Source: Meandrina meandrites
Lineage: Eukaryota; Cnidaria; Anthozoa; Scleractinia; Meandrinidae
Assembly (NCBI GenBank): GCA_963693305.1
Contig: OY855911.1
Location: forward strand, 34,895,439-34,959,438
DNA length: 64,000 nucleotides
Reading direction: 5' to 3'
Below, in pieces: positions 36,701 to 49,695 of the stretch. Below the pieces are notes generated by a model, which had not been told where the DNA came from, ran no database searches, and was given only the letters and a program-made list of their open reading frames with translations. Positions within the stretch are counted from its first letter, which is position 1. Each line of letters starts with the position of its first letter. The position numbers were made by a program, and so were the translations under genes.

Positions 36701-37070
36701 TGGGCTTTTCCAAGCAGGGCAAAAAGCCGGGTTTACGAACGTCGTCCAATTGCGTTCAAAACGCGTTTTTCGACTTTCCCCATCGGGGCGAAACGAAAAA
36801 ACACCCTTAGGATCGAATACCACGAGGTCGGTTTCATACCACCATTTTGAGTGGGCCTTTCCAAGCAGGGCAAAAAGCCGGGTTGACGAACGTCGTCCAA
36901 TTGCGTTCAAAACGCGTTTTTTCGACTTTCCCCATCGGGGCGAAACGAAAAAACACCCTTAGGATCGAATACCACGAGGTCGGTTTCATACCACCATTTT
37001 GAGTGGGCTTTTCCAAGCAGGGCAAAAAGCCGGGTTGACGAACGTCGTCCAATTGCGTTCAAAACGCGTT
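33800..37070 (+). repeat. 1,060-bp (7-unit) higher-order repeat, three copies
   Basis: Copies start near 33,800, 34,860 and 35,920. All share AAAACTCGTTTTTCG with CATCGAAGCG (near 34,489, 35,549, 36,609), GGGTTTACGAACG and GGGCCTTTCC. Copies one and two also share AAACCCGGGTTG, GTCATCC, ACGCCTTTTTC and CATCGGGGAG; copy three has the ordinary bases at those places. Copies one and two are therefore sister duplicates. A truncated fourth copy with ACTCG and CATCGAAGCG follows at 758-bp spacing (near 37,367). Confidence 0.9.
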
Positions 37071-38437
37071 TTTTCGACTTTCCCCATCGGGGCGAAACGA
37101 AAAAACACCCTTAGGATCGAATTCCACGAGATCGGTTTCATACCACCATTTTGAGTGGGCTTTTCCAAGCAGGGCAAAAAGCCGGGTTGACGAACGTCGT
37201 CCAATTGCGTTCAAAACGCGTTTTTTCGACTTTCCCCATCGGGGCGAAACGAAAAAACACCCTTAGGATCGAATACCACGAGGTCGGTTTCATACCACCA
37301 TTTTCAGTGGGCTTTTCCAAGCAGGGCAAAAAGCCGGGTTGACGAACGTCGTCCAATTGCGTTCAAAACTCGTTTTTCGACTTTCCCCATCGAAGCGAAA
37401 CGAAACAACACCCTTGGGATCGAATTCCACGTGGTCGGTTTCATACCACCATTTTGAGTGGGCTTTTCCAAGCAGGGCAAAAAGCCGGGTTTACGAACGT
37501 CGTCCAATTGCGTTCAAAACGCGTTTTTCGACTTTCCCCATCGGGGCGAAACGAAAAAACACCCTTAGGATCGAATACCACGAGGTCGGTTTCATACCAC
37601 CATTTTGAGTGGGCCTTTCCAAGCAGGGCAAACAGCCGGGTTGACGAACGTCGTCCAATTGCGTTCAAAACGCGTTTTTTCGACTTTCCCCATCGGGGCG
37701 AAACGAAAAAACACCCTTAGGATCGAATACCACGAGGTCGGTTTCATACCACCATTTTGAGTGGGCTTTTCCAAGCAGGGCAAAAAGCCGGGTTGACGAA
37801 CGTCGTCCAATTGCGTTCAAAACGCGTTTTTTCGACTTTCCCCATCGGGGCGAAACGAAACAACACCCTTGGGATCGAATTCCACGTGGTCGGTTTCATA
37901 CCACCATTTTGAGTGGGCTTTTCCAAGCAGGGCAAAAAGCCGGGTTGACGAACGTCGTCCAATTGCGTTCAAAACGCGTTTTTTCGACTTTCCCCATCGG
38001 GGCGAAACGAAAAAACACCCTTAGGATCGAATACCACGAGATCGGTTTCATACCACCATTTTGAGTGGGCTTTTCCAAGCAGGGCAAAAAGCCGGGTTGA
38101 CGAACGTCGTCCAATTGCGTTCAAAACGCGTTTTTTCGACTTTCCCCATCGGGGCGAAACGAAAAAACACCCTTAGGATCGAATACCACGAGGTCGGTTT
38201 CATACCACCATTTTCAGTGGGCTTTTCCAAGCAGGGCAAAAAGCCGGGTTGACGAACGTCGTCCAATTGCGTTCAAAACACGTTTTTCGACTTTCCCCAT
38301 CGGGGCGAAACGAAAAAACACCCTTAGGATCGAATACCACGAGGTCGGTTTCATACCACCATTTTGAGTGGGCTTTTCCAAGCAGGGCAAAAAGCCGGGT
38401 TGACGAACGTCGTCAAATTGCGTTCAAAACGCGTTTT
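37071..38437 (+). repeat. Mixed A/B/C units including a truncated copy of the 1,060-bp repeat
   Basis: The unit with AAAACTCGTTTTTCG and CATCGAAGCG near 37,367 and its neighbour with GGGTTTACG mark a five-unit fragment of the preceding repeat. GGGCAAACAGCC near 37,627 is shared with 32,780 and 33,386. A B unit with TTTTCAGTGGG recurs 910 bp apart (near 37,303 and 38,213). Hybrid heads occur, such as AATACCACGAGATCGG near 38,032. Confidence 0.8.
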
Positions 38438-40579
38438 TCGACTTTCCCCATCGGGGCGAAACGAAACAACACCCTTGGGATCGAATACCACGTGGTCGGT
38501 TTCATACCACCATTTTGAGTGGGCTTTTCCAAGCAGGGCAAAAAGCCGGGTTGACGAACGTCGTCCAATTGCGTTCAAAACGCGTTTTTTCGACTTTCCC
38601 CATCGGGGCGAAACGAAACAACACCCTTGGGATCGAATTCCACGTGGTCGGTTTCATACCACCATTTTGAGTGGGCTTTTCCAAGCAGGGCAAAAAGCCG
38701 GGTTGACGAACGTCGTCCAATTGCGTTCAAAACGCGTTTTTTCGACTTTCCCCATCGGGGCGAAACGAAAAAAAAACGTTAGGATCGAATTCCACGAGAT
38801 CGGTTTCATACCACCATTTTCAGTGGGCTTTTCTAAGCAGGGCAAAAAGCCGGGTTGACGAACGTCGTCCAATTGCGTTCAAAACGCGTTTTTTCGACTT
38901 TCCCCATCGGGGCGAAACGAAACAACACCCTTCGGATCGAATTCCACGAGATCGGTTTCATACCACCATTTTGAGTGGGCTTTTCCAAGCAGGGCAAAAA
39001 GCCGGGTTGACGAACGTCGTCCAATTGCGTTCAAAACGCGTTTTTCGACTTTCCCCATCGGGGCGAAACGAAACAACACCCTTGGGATCGAATTCCACGT
39101 GGTCGGTTTCATACCACCATTTTCAGTGGGGTTTTCCAAGCAGGGCAAAAAGCCGGGTTGACGAACGTCGTCCAATTGCGTTCAAAACGCGTTTTTTCGA
39201 CTTTCCCCATCGGGGCGAAACGAAAAAACACCCTTAGGATCGAATACCACGAGGTCGGTTTCATACCACCATTTTGAGTGGGCTTTTCCAAGCAGGGCAA
39301 AAAGCCGGGTTGACGAACTTCGTCCAATTGCGTTCAAAACGCGTTTTTCGACTTTCCCCATCGGGGCGAAACGAAACAACACCCTTGGGATCGAATTCCA
39401 CGTGGTCGGTTTCATACCACCATTTTCAGTGGGCTTTTCCAAGCAGGGCAAAAAGCCGGGTTGACGAACGTCGTCCAATTGCGTTCAAAACGCGTTTTTT
39501 CGACTTTCCCCATCGGGGCGAAACGAAACAACACCCTTGGGATCGAATACCACGTGGTCGGTTTCATACCACCATTTTGAGTGGGCTTTTCCAAGCAGGG
39601 CAAAAAGCCGGGTTGACGAACGTCGTCCAATTGCGTTCAAAACGCGTTTTTTCGACTTTCCCCATCGGGGCGAAACGAAACAACACCCTTGGGATCGAAT
39701 TCCACGTGGTCGGTTTCATACCACCATTTTGAGTGGGCTTTTCCAAGCAGGGCAAAAAGCCGGGTTGACGAACGTCGTCCAATTGCGTTCAAAACGCGTT
39801 TTTTCGACTTTCCCCATCGGGGCGAAACGAAAAAAAAACGTTAGGATCGAATTCCACGAGATCGGTTTCATACCACCATTTTCAGTGGGCTTTTCTAAGC
39901 AGGGCAAAAAGCCGGGTTGACGAACGTCGTCCAATTGCGTTCAAAACGCGTTTTTTCGACTTTCCCCATCGGGGCGAAACGAAACAACACCCTTCGGATC
40001 GAATTCCACGAGATCGGTTTCATACCACCATTTTGAGTGGGCTTTTCCAAGCAGGGCAAAAAGCCGGGTTGACGAACGTCGTCCAATTGCGTTCAAAACG
40101 CGTTTTTCGACTTTCCCCATCGGGGCGAAACGAAACAACACCCTTGGGATCGAATTCCACGTGGTCGGTTTCATACCACCATTTTCAGTGGGGTTTTCCA
40201 AGCAGGGCAAAAAGCCGGGTTGACGAACGTCGTCCAATTGCGTTCAAAACGCGTTTTTTCGACTTTCCCCATCGGGGCGAAACGAAAAAACACCCTTAGG
40301 ATCGAATACCACGAGGTCGGTTTCATACCACCATTTTGAGTGGGCTTTTCCAAGCAGGGCAAAAAGCCGGGTTGACGAACTTCGTCCAATTGCGTTCAAA
40401 ACGCGTTTTTCGACTTTCCCCATCGGGGCGAAACGAAACAACACCCTTGGGATCGAATTCCACGTGGTCGGTTTCATACCACCATTTTCAGTGGGCTTTT
40501 CCAAGCAGGGCAAAAAGCCGGGTTGACGAACGTCGTCCAATTGCGTTCAAAACGCGTTTTTTCGACTTTCCCCATCGGG
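38438..40579 (+). repeat. 1,062-bp (7-unit) higher-order repeat, two copies
   Basis: Copies start near 38,438 and 39,500. Shared marks are AATACCACGTGG after GGGATCG, a unit with three clustered substitutions (GAAAAAAAAACGTTAGG replacing GAAAAAACACCCTTAGG, near 38,767 and 39,829), TTTTCTAAGCAGG, CCCTTCGGATCG, CAGTGGGGTTTTCC and GAACTTCGTCC. I saw no difference between copies. The match ends where GAAACAAC is replaced by GAAAAAAC near 40,580. Confidence 0.9.
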
Positions 40580-41300
40580 GCGAAACGAAAAAACACCCTT
40601 AGGATCGAATTCCACGAGATCGGTTTCATACCACCATTTTCAGTGGGCTTTTCCAAGCAGGGCAAAAAGCCGGGTTGACGAACGTCGTCCAATTGCGTTC
40701 AAAACGCGTTTTTTCGACTTTCCCCATCGGGGCGAAACGAAACAACACCATTGGGATCGAATTCCACGTGGTCGGTTTCATACCACCATTTTCAGTTGAT
40801 TTTCCAAGCAGGGCAAAAAGCCGGGTTGACGAACGTCGTCCAATTGCGTTCAAAACGCGTTTTTTCGACTTTCCCCATCGGGGCGAAACGAAAAAACACC
40901 CTTAGGATCGAATTCCACGAGATCGGTTTCATACCACCATTTTCAGTGGGCTTTTCCAAGCAGGGCAAAAAGCCGGGTTGACGAACGTCGTCCAATTGCG
41001 TTCAAAACGCGTTTTTTCGACTTTCCCCATCGGGGCGAAACGAAACAACACCATTGGGATCGAATTCCACGTGGTCGGTTTCATACCACCATTTTCAGTT
41101 GATTTTCCAAGCAGGGCAAAAAGCCGGGTTGACGAACGTCGTCCAATTGCGTTCAAAACGCGTTTTTTCGACTTTCCCCATCGGGGCGAAACGAAAAAAC
41201 ACCCTTAGGATCGAATTCCACGAGATCGGTTTCATACCACCATTTTCAGTGGGCTTTTCCAAGCAGGGCAAAAAGCCGGGTTGACGAACGTCGTCCAATT
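40512..41300 (+). repeat. 303-bp dimer duplication carrying a one-base deletion
   Basis: Two dimers share CACCATTGGGATCG and TTTTCAGTTGATTTTCC (near 40,791 and 41,094). The latter is one base shorter than TTTTCAGTGGGCTTTTCC and disrupts the right arm of the CCAC/GTGG dyad. The 303-bp spacing therefore has a different cause from the A/B dimers: here a 151-bp unit with T6 arises from the internal deletion. The match ends at TTGTGTTC near 41,300. Confidence 0.86.
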
Positions 41301-43677
41301 GTGTTCAAAACGCGTTTTTTCGACTTTCCCCATCGGGGCGAAACGAAAAAACACCCTTAGGATCGAATTCCACGAGATCGGTTTCATACCACCATTTTGA
41401 GTGGGCTTTTCCAAGCAGGGCAAAAAGCCGGGTTGACAAACGTCGTCCAATTGCGTTCAAAACGCGTTTTTTCGACTTTCCCCATCGGGGCGAAACGAAA
41501 CAACACCATTGGGATCGAATTCCACGAGGTCGGTTTCATACCACCATTTTGAGTGGGCTTTTCCAAGCAGGGCAAAAAGCCGGGTTGACGAACGTCGTCC
41601 AATTGCGTTCAAAACGCGTTTTTTCGACTTTCCCCATCGGGGCGAAACGAAACAACACCCTTGGGATCGAATTCCACGAGGTCGGTTTCATACCACCATT
41701 TTGAGTGGGCTTTTCCAAGCAGGGCAAAAAGCCGGGTTGACGAACGTCGTCCAATTGCGTTCAAAACGCGTTTTTTCGACTTTTCCCATCGGGGCGAAAC
41801 GAAACAACACCCTTGGGATCGAATTCCACGAGGTCGGTTTCATACCACCATTTTGAGTGGGCTTTTCAAAGTAGGACAAAAAGCCGGGTTGACGAACGTC
41901 GTCCAATTGCGTTGAAAACGCGTTTTTTCGACTTTCCCCATCGGGGCGAAACGAAACAACACCCTTGGGATCGAATTCCACGAGGTCGGTTTCATACCAC
42001 CATTTTGAGTGGGCTTTTCCAAGCAGGGCAATAAGCCGGGTTGACGAACGTCGTCCAATTGCGTTCAAAACGCGTTTTTTCGACTTTTCCCATCGGGGCG
42101 AAACGAAACAACACCCTTGGGATCGAATTCCACGAGGTCGGTTTCATACCACCATTTTCAGTGGGTTTTTCCAAGCAGGGCAAAAAGCCGGGTTGACGAA
42201 CGTCGTCCAATTGCGTTCAAAACGCGTTTTTTCGACTTTCCCCATCGGGGCGAAACGAAAAAACACCCTTAGGATCGAATTCCACGAGATCGGTTTCATA
42301 CCACCATTTTGAGTGGGCTTTTCCAAGCAGTGCAAAAAGCCGGGTTGACGAACGTCGTCCAATTGCGTTCAAAACGCGTTTTTTCGACTTTCCCCATCGG
42401 GGCGAAACGAAACAACACCATTGGGATCGAATTCCACGAGGTCGGTTTCATACCACCATTTTGAGTGGGCTTTTCCAAGCAGGGCAAAAAGCCGGGTTGA
42501 CGAACGTCGTCCAATTGCGTTCAAAAGGTGTTTTTTCAACTTTCCCCATCGGGGCGAAACGAAACAACACCCTTGGGATCGAATTCTACGAGGTCGGTTT
42601 CATACCACCATTTTGAGTGGGCTTTTCCAAGCAGGGCAAAAAGCCGGGTTGACGAACGTCGTCCAATTGCGTTCAAAACGCGTTTTTTCGACTTTTCCCA
42701 TCGGGGCGAAACGAAACAACACCCTTGGGATCGAATTCCACGAGGTCGGTTTCATACCACCATTTTCAGTGGGCTTTTCCAAGCAGGGCAAAAAGCCGGG
42801 TTGACGAACGTCGTCCAATTGCGTTCAAAACGCGTTTTTTCGACTTTCCCCATCGGGGCGAAACGAAAAAACACCCTTAGGATCGAATTCCACGAGATCG
42901 GTTTCATACCACCATTTTGAGTGGGCTTTTCCAAGCAGGGCAAAAAGCCGGGTTGACGAACGTCGTCCAATTGCGTTCAAAACGCGTTTTTCGACTTTCT
43001 CCATCGGGGCGAAACGAAACAACACCCTTGGGATCGAATTCCACGTGGTCGGTTTCATACCACCATTTTGAGTGGGCTTTTCCAAGCAGGGCAAAAAGTC
43101 GGGTTGACGAACGTCGTCCAATTGCGTTCAAAACGCGTTTTTTCGACTTTCCCCATCGGGGCGAAACGAAACAACACCCTTGGGATCGAATTCCACGAAT
43201 TCGGTTTCATACTACCATTTTGAGTGGGCTTTTCCAAGCAGGGCAAAAAGCCGGGTTGACGAACGTCGTCCAATTGCGTTCAAAACGCGTTTTTTCGACT
43301 TTCCCCATCGGGGCGAAACGAAACAACACCATAGGGATCGAATTCTACGAGGTCGGTTTCATACCACCATTTTGAGTGGGCTTTTCCAAGCAGGGCAAAA
43401 AGCCGGGTTGACCAACGTCGTCCAATTGCGTTCAAAACGCGTTTTTTCGACTTTCTCCATCGGGGCGAAACGAAACAACACCCTTGGGATCGAATTCCAC
43501 GAGGTCGGTTTCATACCACCATTTTGAGTGGGCTTTTCCAAGCAGGGCAAAAAGCCCGGTTGACGAACGTCGTCCAATTGCGTTCAAAACGCGTTTTTTC
43601 GACTTTCCCCATCGGGGCGAAACGAAACAACACCCTTGGGATCGAATTCCACGAGGTCGGTTTCATACCACCATTTC
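41301..43677 (+). repeat. Transition to D-type units
   Basis: D heads (GGGATCGAATTCCACGAGG preceded by T6 and GAAACAAC) become the commonest type. A six-unit stretch with CACCATTGGG and C-type heads recurs diverged at 912-bp spacing (near 41,510 and 42,422). Several units have CTTTTCCCATC instead of CTTTCCCCATC. One unit near 41,868 has TTTTCAAAGTAGGAC, one near 42,527 has AAAAGGTGTTTTTTCAAC. The first E-type head (CACGAATTCGG) is near 43,193. Confidence 0.83.
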
Positions 43678-46600
43678 GAGTGGGCTTTTCCAAGCAGGGC
43701 AAAAAGCCGGGTTGACGAACGTCGTCCAATTGCGTTCAAAACGCGTTTTTTCGACTTTCCCCATCGGGGCGAAACGAAACAACACCCTTGGGATCGAATT
43801 CCACGAGGTCGGTTTCATACCACCATTTTCAGTGGGCTTTTCCAAGCAGGGCAAAAAGCCGGGTTGACGAACGTCGTCCAATTGCGTTCAAAACGCGTTT
43901 TTTCGACTTTCCCCATCGCGGCGAAACGAAAAAACACCCTTAGGATCGAATTCCACGAGATCGGTTTCATACCACCATTTTGAGTGGGCTTTTCCAAGCA
44001 GGGCAAAAAGCCGGGTTGACGAACGTCGTCCAATTGCATTCAAAACGCGTTTTTTTTTACTTTCCCCATCGGGGCGAAACGAAACAACACCCTTAGGATC
44101 GAATACCACGTGGTCGGTTTCATACCACCATTTTCAGTGGGCTTTTCCAAGCAGGGCAAAAAGCCGGGTTGACGAACGTCGTCCAATTGCGTTCAAAACG
44201 CGTTTTTTCGACTTTCCCCATCGGGGCGAAACGAAACAACACCCTTGGGATCGAATTCCACGAGGTCGGTTTCATACCACCATTTTGAGTGGGCTTTTCC
44301 AAGCAGGGCAAAAAGCCGGGTTGACCAACGTCGTCCAATTGCGTTCAAAACGCGTTTTTTCGACTTTCCCCATCGGGGCGAAACGAAAAAACACCCTTAG
44401 GATCGAATTCCACGAGATCGGTTTCATACCACCATTTTGAGTGGGCTTTTCCAAGCAGGGCAAAAAGCCGGGTTGACGAACGTCGTCCAATTGCGTTCAA
44501 AACGCGTTTTTCGACTTTCCCCATCTGGGCGAAACGAAACAACACCCTTGGGATCGAATTCCACGAGGTCGGTTTCATACCACCATTTTGAGTGGGCTTT
44601 TCCAAGCAGGGCAAAAAGCCGGGTTGACGAACGTCGTCCAATTGCGTTCAAAACGCGTTTTTTCGACTTTCCCCATCGGGGCGAAACGAAACAACACCCT
44701 TGGGATCGAATTCCACGAGGTCGGTTTCACACCACCAGTTTGAGTGGGCTTTTCCAAGCAGGGCAAAAAGCCGGGTTGACGAACGTCGTCCAATTGCGTT
44801 CAAAACGCGTTTTTTCGACTTTCCCCATCGGGGCGAAACGAAACAACACCCTTGGGATCGAATTCCACGAATTCGGTTTCATACCACCATTTTGAGTGGG
44901 CTTTTCCAAGCAGGGCAAAAAGCCGGGTTGACGAACGTCGTCCAATTGCGTTCAAAACGCGTTTTTTCGACTTTCCCCATCGGGGCGAAACGAAACAACA
45001 CCCTTGGGATCGAATTCCACGAGGTCGGTTTCATACCACCATTTTGAGTGGGCTTTTCCAAGCAGGGCAAAAAGCCGGGTTGACGAACGTCGTCCAATTG
45101 CGTTCAAAACGCGTTTTTTTTGACTTTCCCCATCGGGGCGAAACGAAAAAACACCCTTAGGATCGAATACCACGAGGTCGGTTTCATACCACCATTTTGA
45201 GTGGGCTTTTCCAAGCAGGGCAAAAAGCCGGGTTGACGAACGTCGTCCAATTGCGTTCAAAACGCGTTTTTCGACTTTCCCCATCGGGGAGAAACGAAAC
45301 AACACCCTTGGGATCGAATTCCACGTGGTCGGTTTCATACCACCATTTTGAGTGGGCTTTTCCAAGCAGGGCAAAAAGCCGGGTTGACGAACGTCGTCCA
45401 ATTGCGTTCAAAACGCGTTTTTTTTTTACTTTCCCCATCGGGGCGAAACGAAAAAACACCCTTAGGATCGAATACCACGAGGTCGGTTTCATACCACCAT
45501 TTTGAGTGGGCTTTTCCAAGCAGGGCAAAAAGCCGGGTTGACGAACGTCGTCCAATTGCGTTCAAAACGCGTTTTTCGACTTTCCCCATCGGGGAGAAAC
45601 GAAACAACACCCTTGGGATCGAATTCCACGTGGTCGGTTTCATACCACCATTTTGAGTGGGCTTTTCCAAGCAGGGCAAAAAGCCGGGTTGACGAACGTC
45701 GTCCAATTGCGTTCAAAACGCGTTTTTTCGACTTTCCCCATCGGGGCGAAACGAAACAACACCCTTGGGATCGAATTCCACGAGGTCGGTTTCATACCAC
45801 CATTTTCAGTGGGCTTTTCCAAGCAGGGCAAAAAGCCGGGTTGACGAACGTCGTCCAATTGCGTTCAAAACGCGTTTTTTCGACTTTCCCCATCGCGGCG
45901 AAACGAAAAAACACCCTTAGGATCGAATTCCACGAGATCGGTTTCATACCACCATTTTGAGTGGGCTTTTCCAAGCAGGGCAAAAAGCCGGGTTGACGAA
46001 CGTCGTCCAATTGCATTCAAAACGCGTTTTTTTTTACTTTCCCCATCGGGGCGAAACGAAACAACACCCTTAGGATCGAATACCACGTGGTCGGTTTCAT
46101 ACCACCATTTTCAGTGGGCTTTTCCAAGCAGGGCAAAAAGCCGGGTTGACGAACGTCGTCCAATTGCGTTCAAAACGCGTTTTTTCGACTTTCCCCATCG
46201 GGGCGAAACGAAACAACACCCTTGGGATCGAATTCCACGAGGTCGGTTTCATACCACCATTTTGAGTGGGCTTTTCCAAGCAGGGCAAAAAGCCGGGTTG
46301 ACCAACGTCGTCCAATTGCGTTCAAAACGCGTTTTTTCGACTTTCCCCATCGGGGCGAAACGAAAAAACACCCTTAGGATCGAATTCCACGAGATCGGTT
46401 TCATACCACCATTTTGAGTGGGCTTTTCCAAGCAGGGCAAAAAGCCGGGTTGACGAACGTCGTCCAATTGCGTTCAAAACGCGTTTTTCGACTTTCCCCA
46501 TCTGGGCGAAACGAAACAACACCCTTGGGATCGAATTCCACGAGGTCGGTTTCATACCACCATTTTGAGTGGGCTTTTCCAAGCAGGGCAAAAAGCCGGG

Positions 46601-49600
46601 TTGACGAACGTCGTCCAATTGCGTTCAAAACGCGTTTTTTCGACTTTCCCCATCGGGGCGAAACGAAACAACACCCTTGGGATCGAATTCCACGAGGTCG
46701 GTTTCACACCACCAGTTTGAGTGGGCTTTTCCAAGCAGGGCAAAAAGCCGGGTTGACGAACGTCGTCCAATTGCGTTCAAAACGCGTTTTTTCGACTTTC
46801 CCCATCGGGGCGAAACGAAACAACACCCTTGGGATCGAATTCCACGAATTCGGTTTCATACCACCATTTTGAGTGGGCTTTTCCAAGCAGGGCAAAAAGC
46901 CGGGTTGACGAACGTCGTCCAATTGCGTTCAAAACGCGTTTTTTCGACTTTCCCCATCGGGGCGAAACGAAACAACACCCTTGGGATCGAATTCCACGAG
47001 GTCGGTTTCATACCACCATTTTGAGTGGGCTTTTCCAAGCAGGGCAAAAAGCCGGGTTGACGAACGTCGTCCAATTGCGTTCAAAACGCGTTTTTTTTGA
47101 CTTTCCCCATCGGGGCGAAACGAAAAAACACCCTTAGGATCGAATACCACGAGGTCGGTTTCATACCACCATTTTGAGTGGGCTTTTCCAAGCAGGGCAA
47201 AAAGCCGGGTTGACGAACGTCGTCCAATTGCGTTCAAAACGCGTTTTTCGACTTTCCCCATCGGGGAGAAACGAAACAACACCCTTGGGATCGAATTCCA
47301 CGTGGTCGGTTTCATACCACCATTTTGAGTGGGCTTTTCCAAGCAGGGCAAAAAGCCGGGTTGACGAACGTCGTCCAATTGCGTTCAAAACGCGTTTTTT
47401 TTTTACTTTCCCCATCGGGGCGAAACGAAAAAACACCCTTAGGATCGAATACCACGAGGTCGGTTTCATACCACCATTTTGAGTGGGCTTTTCCAAGCAG
47501 GGCAAAAAGCCGGGTTGACGAACGTCGTCCAATTGCGTTCAAAACGCGTTTTTCGACTTTCCCCATCGGGGAGAAACGAAACAACACCCTTGGGATCGAA
47601 TTCCACGTGGTCGGTTTCATACCACCATTTTGAGTGGGCTTTTCCAAGCAGGGCAAAAAGCCGGGTTGACGAACGTCGTCCAATTGCGTTCAAAACGCGT
47701 TTTTTCGACTTTCCCCATCGGGGCGAAACGAAACAACACCCTTGGGATCGAATTCCACGAGGTCGGTTTCATACCACCATTTTCAGTGGGCTTTTCCAAG
47801 CAGGGCAAAAAGCCGGGTTGACGAACGTCGTCCAATTGCGTTCAAAACGCGTTTTTTCGACTTTCCCCATCGCGGCGAAACGAAAAAACACCCTTAGGAT
47901 CGAATTCCACGAGATCGGTTTCATACCACCATTTTGAGTGGGCTTTTCCAAGCAGGGCAAAAAGCCGGGTTGACGAACGTCGTCCAATTGCATTCAAAAC
48001 GCGTTTTTTTTTACTTTCCCCATCGGGGCGAAACGAAACAACACCCTTAGGATCGAATACCACGTGGTCGGTTTCATACCACCATTTTCAGTGGGCTTTT
48101 CCAAGCAGGGCAAAAAGCCGGGTTGACGAACGTCGTCCAATTGCGTTCAAAACGCGTTTTTTCGACTTTCCCCATCGGGGCGAAACGAAACAACACCCTT
48201 GGGATCGAATTCCACGAGGTCGGTTTCATACCACCATTTTGAGTGGGCTTTTCCAAGCAGGGCAAAAAGCCGGGTTGACCAACGTCGTCCAATTGCGTTC
48301 AAAACGCGTTTTTTCGACTTTCCCCATCGGGGCGAAACGAAAAAACACCCTTAGGATCGAATTCCACGAGATCGGTTTCATACCACCATTTTGAGTGGGC
48401 TTTTCCAAGCAGGGCAAAAAGCCGGGTTGACGAACGTCGTCCAATTGCGTTCAAAACGCGTTTTTCGACTTTCCCCATCTGGGCGAAACGAAACAACACC
48501 CTTGGGATCGAATTCCACGAGGTCGGTTTCATACCACCATTTTGAGTGGGCTTTTCCAAGCAGGGCAAAAAGCCGGGTTGACGAACGTCGTCCAATTGCG
48601 TTCAAAACGCGTTTTTTCGACTTTCCCCATCGGGGCGAAACGAAACAACACCCTTGGGATCGAATTCCACGAGGTCGGTTTCACACCACCAGTTTGAGTG
48701 GGCTTTTCCAAGCAGGGCAAAAAGCCGGGTTGACGAACGTCGTCCAATTGCGTTCAAAACGCGTTTTTTCGACTTTCCCCATCGGGGCGAAACGAAACAA
48801 CACCCTTGGGATCGAATTCCACGAATTCGGTTTCATACCACCATTTTGAGTGGGCTTTTCCAAGCAGGGCAAAAAGCCGGGTTGACGAACGTCGTCCAAT
48901 TGCGTTCAAAACGCGTTTTTTCGACTTTCCCCATCGGGGCGAAACGAAACAACACCCTTGGGATCGAATTCCACGAGGTCGGTTTCATACCACCATTTTG
49001 AGTGGGCTTTTCCAAGCAGGGCAAAAAGCCGGGTTGACGAACGTCGTCCAATTGCGTTCAAAACGCGTTTTTTTTGACTTTCCCCATCGGGGCGAAACGA
49101 AAAAACACCCTTAGGATCGAATACCACGAGGTCGGTTTCATACCACCATTTTGAGTGGGCTTTTCCAAGCAGGGCAAAAAGCCGGGTTGACGAACGTCGT
49201 CCAATTGCGTTCAAAACGCGTTTTTCGACTTTCCCCATCGGGGAGAAACGAAACAACACCCTTGGGATCGAATTCCACGTGGTCGGTTTCATACCACCAT
49301 TTTGAGTGGGCTTTTCCAAGCAGGGCAAAAAGCCGGGTTGACGAACGTCGTCCAATTGCGTTCAAAACGCGTTTTTTTTTTACTTTCCCCATCGGGGCGA
49401 AACGAAAAAACACCCTTAGGATCGAATACCACGAGGTCGGTTTCATACCACCATTTTGAGTGGGCTTTTCCAAGCAGGGCAAAAAGCCGGGTTGACGAAC
49501 GTCGTCCAATTGCGTTCAAAACGCGTTTTTCGACTTTCCCCATCGGGGAGAAACGAAACAACACCCTTGGGATCGAATTCCACGTGGTCGGTTTCATACC

Positions 49601-49695
49601 ACCATTTTGAGTGGGCTTTTCCAAGCAGGGCAAAAAGCCGGGTTGACGAACGTCGTCCAATTGCGTTCAAAACGCGTTTTTTCGACTTTCCCCAT
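43678..49695 (+). repeat. 1,977-bp (13-unit) higher-order repeat, three copies
   Basis: Copies span 43,678-45,654, 45,655-47,631 and 47,632-49,608, with 87 further matching bases. Each copy has, in order, a D unit with TTTTCAG, a C unit after CATCGCGGCG, TTGCATTC, a T9 tract, a B/A hybrid head, D, C, a D unit after CATCTGGGCG, a D unit with TTTCACACCACCAGTTTG, an E unit, a D unit, T8 then B, A after CATCGGGGAG, T9 then B, and A again. I saw no difference among the three copies. The match stops at CATAGGGG (49,696), where copies have CATCGGGG. This is the clearest multi-copy higher-order repeat in the window. Confidence 0.93.

Noticed and set aside
43678..49695. Higher-order repeats as pure assembly artefacts
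   Set aside because: Not excluded, but the nested, overlapping and partly diverged duplications with several different unit counts are better explained by biological unequal exchange. The visually identical 1,977-, 1,668- and 1,521-bp copies are those most in need of read support.
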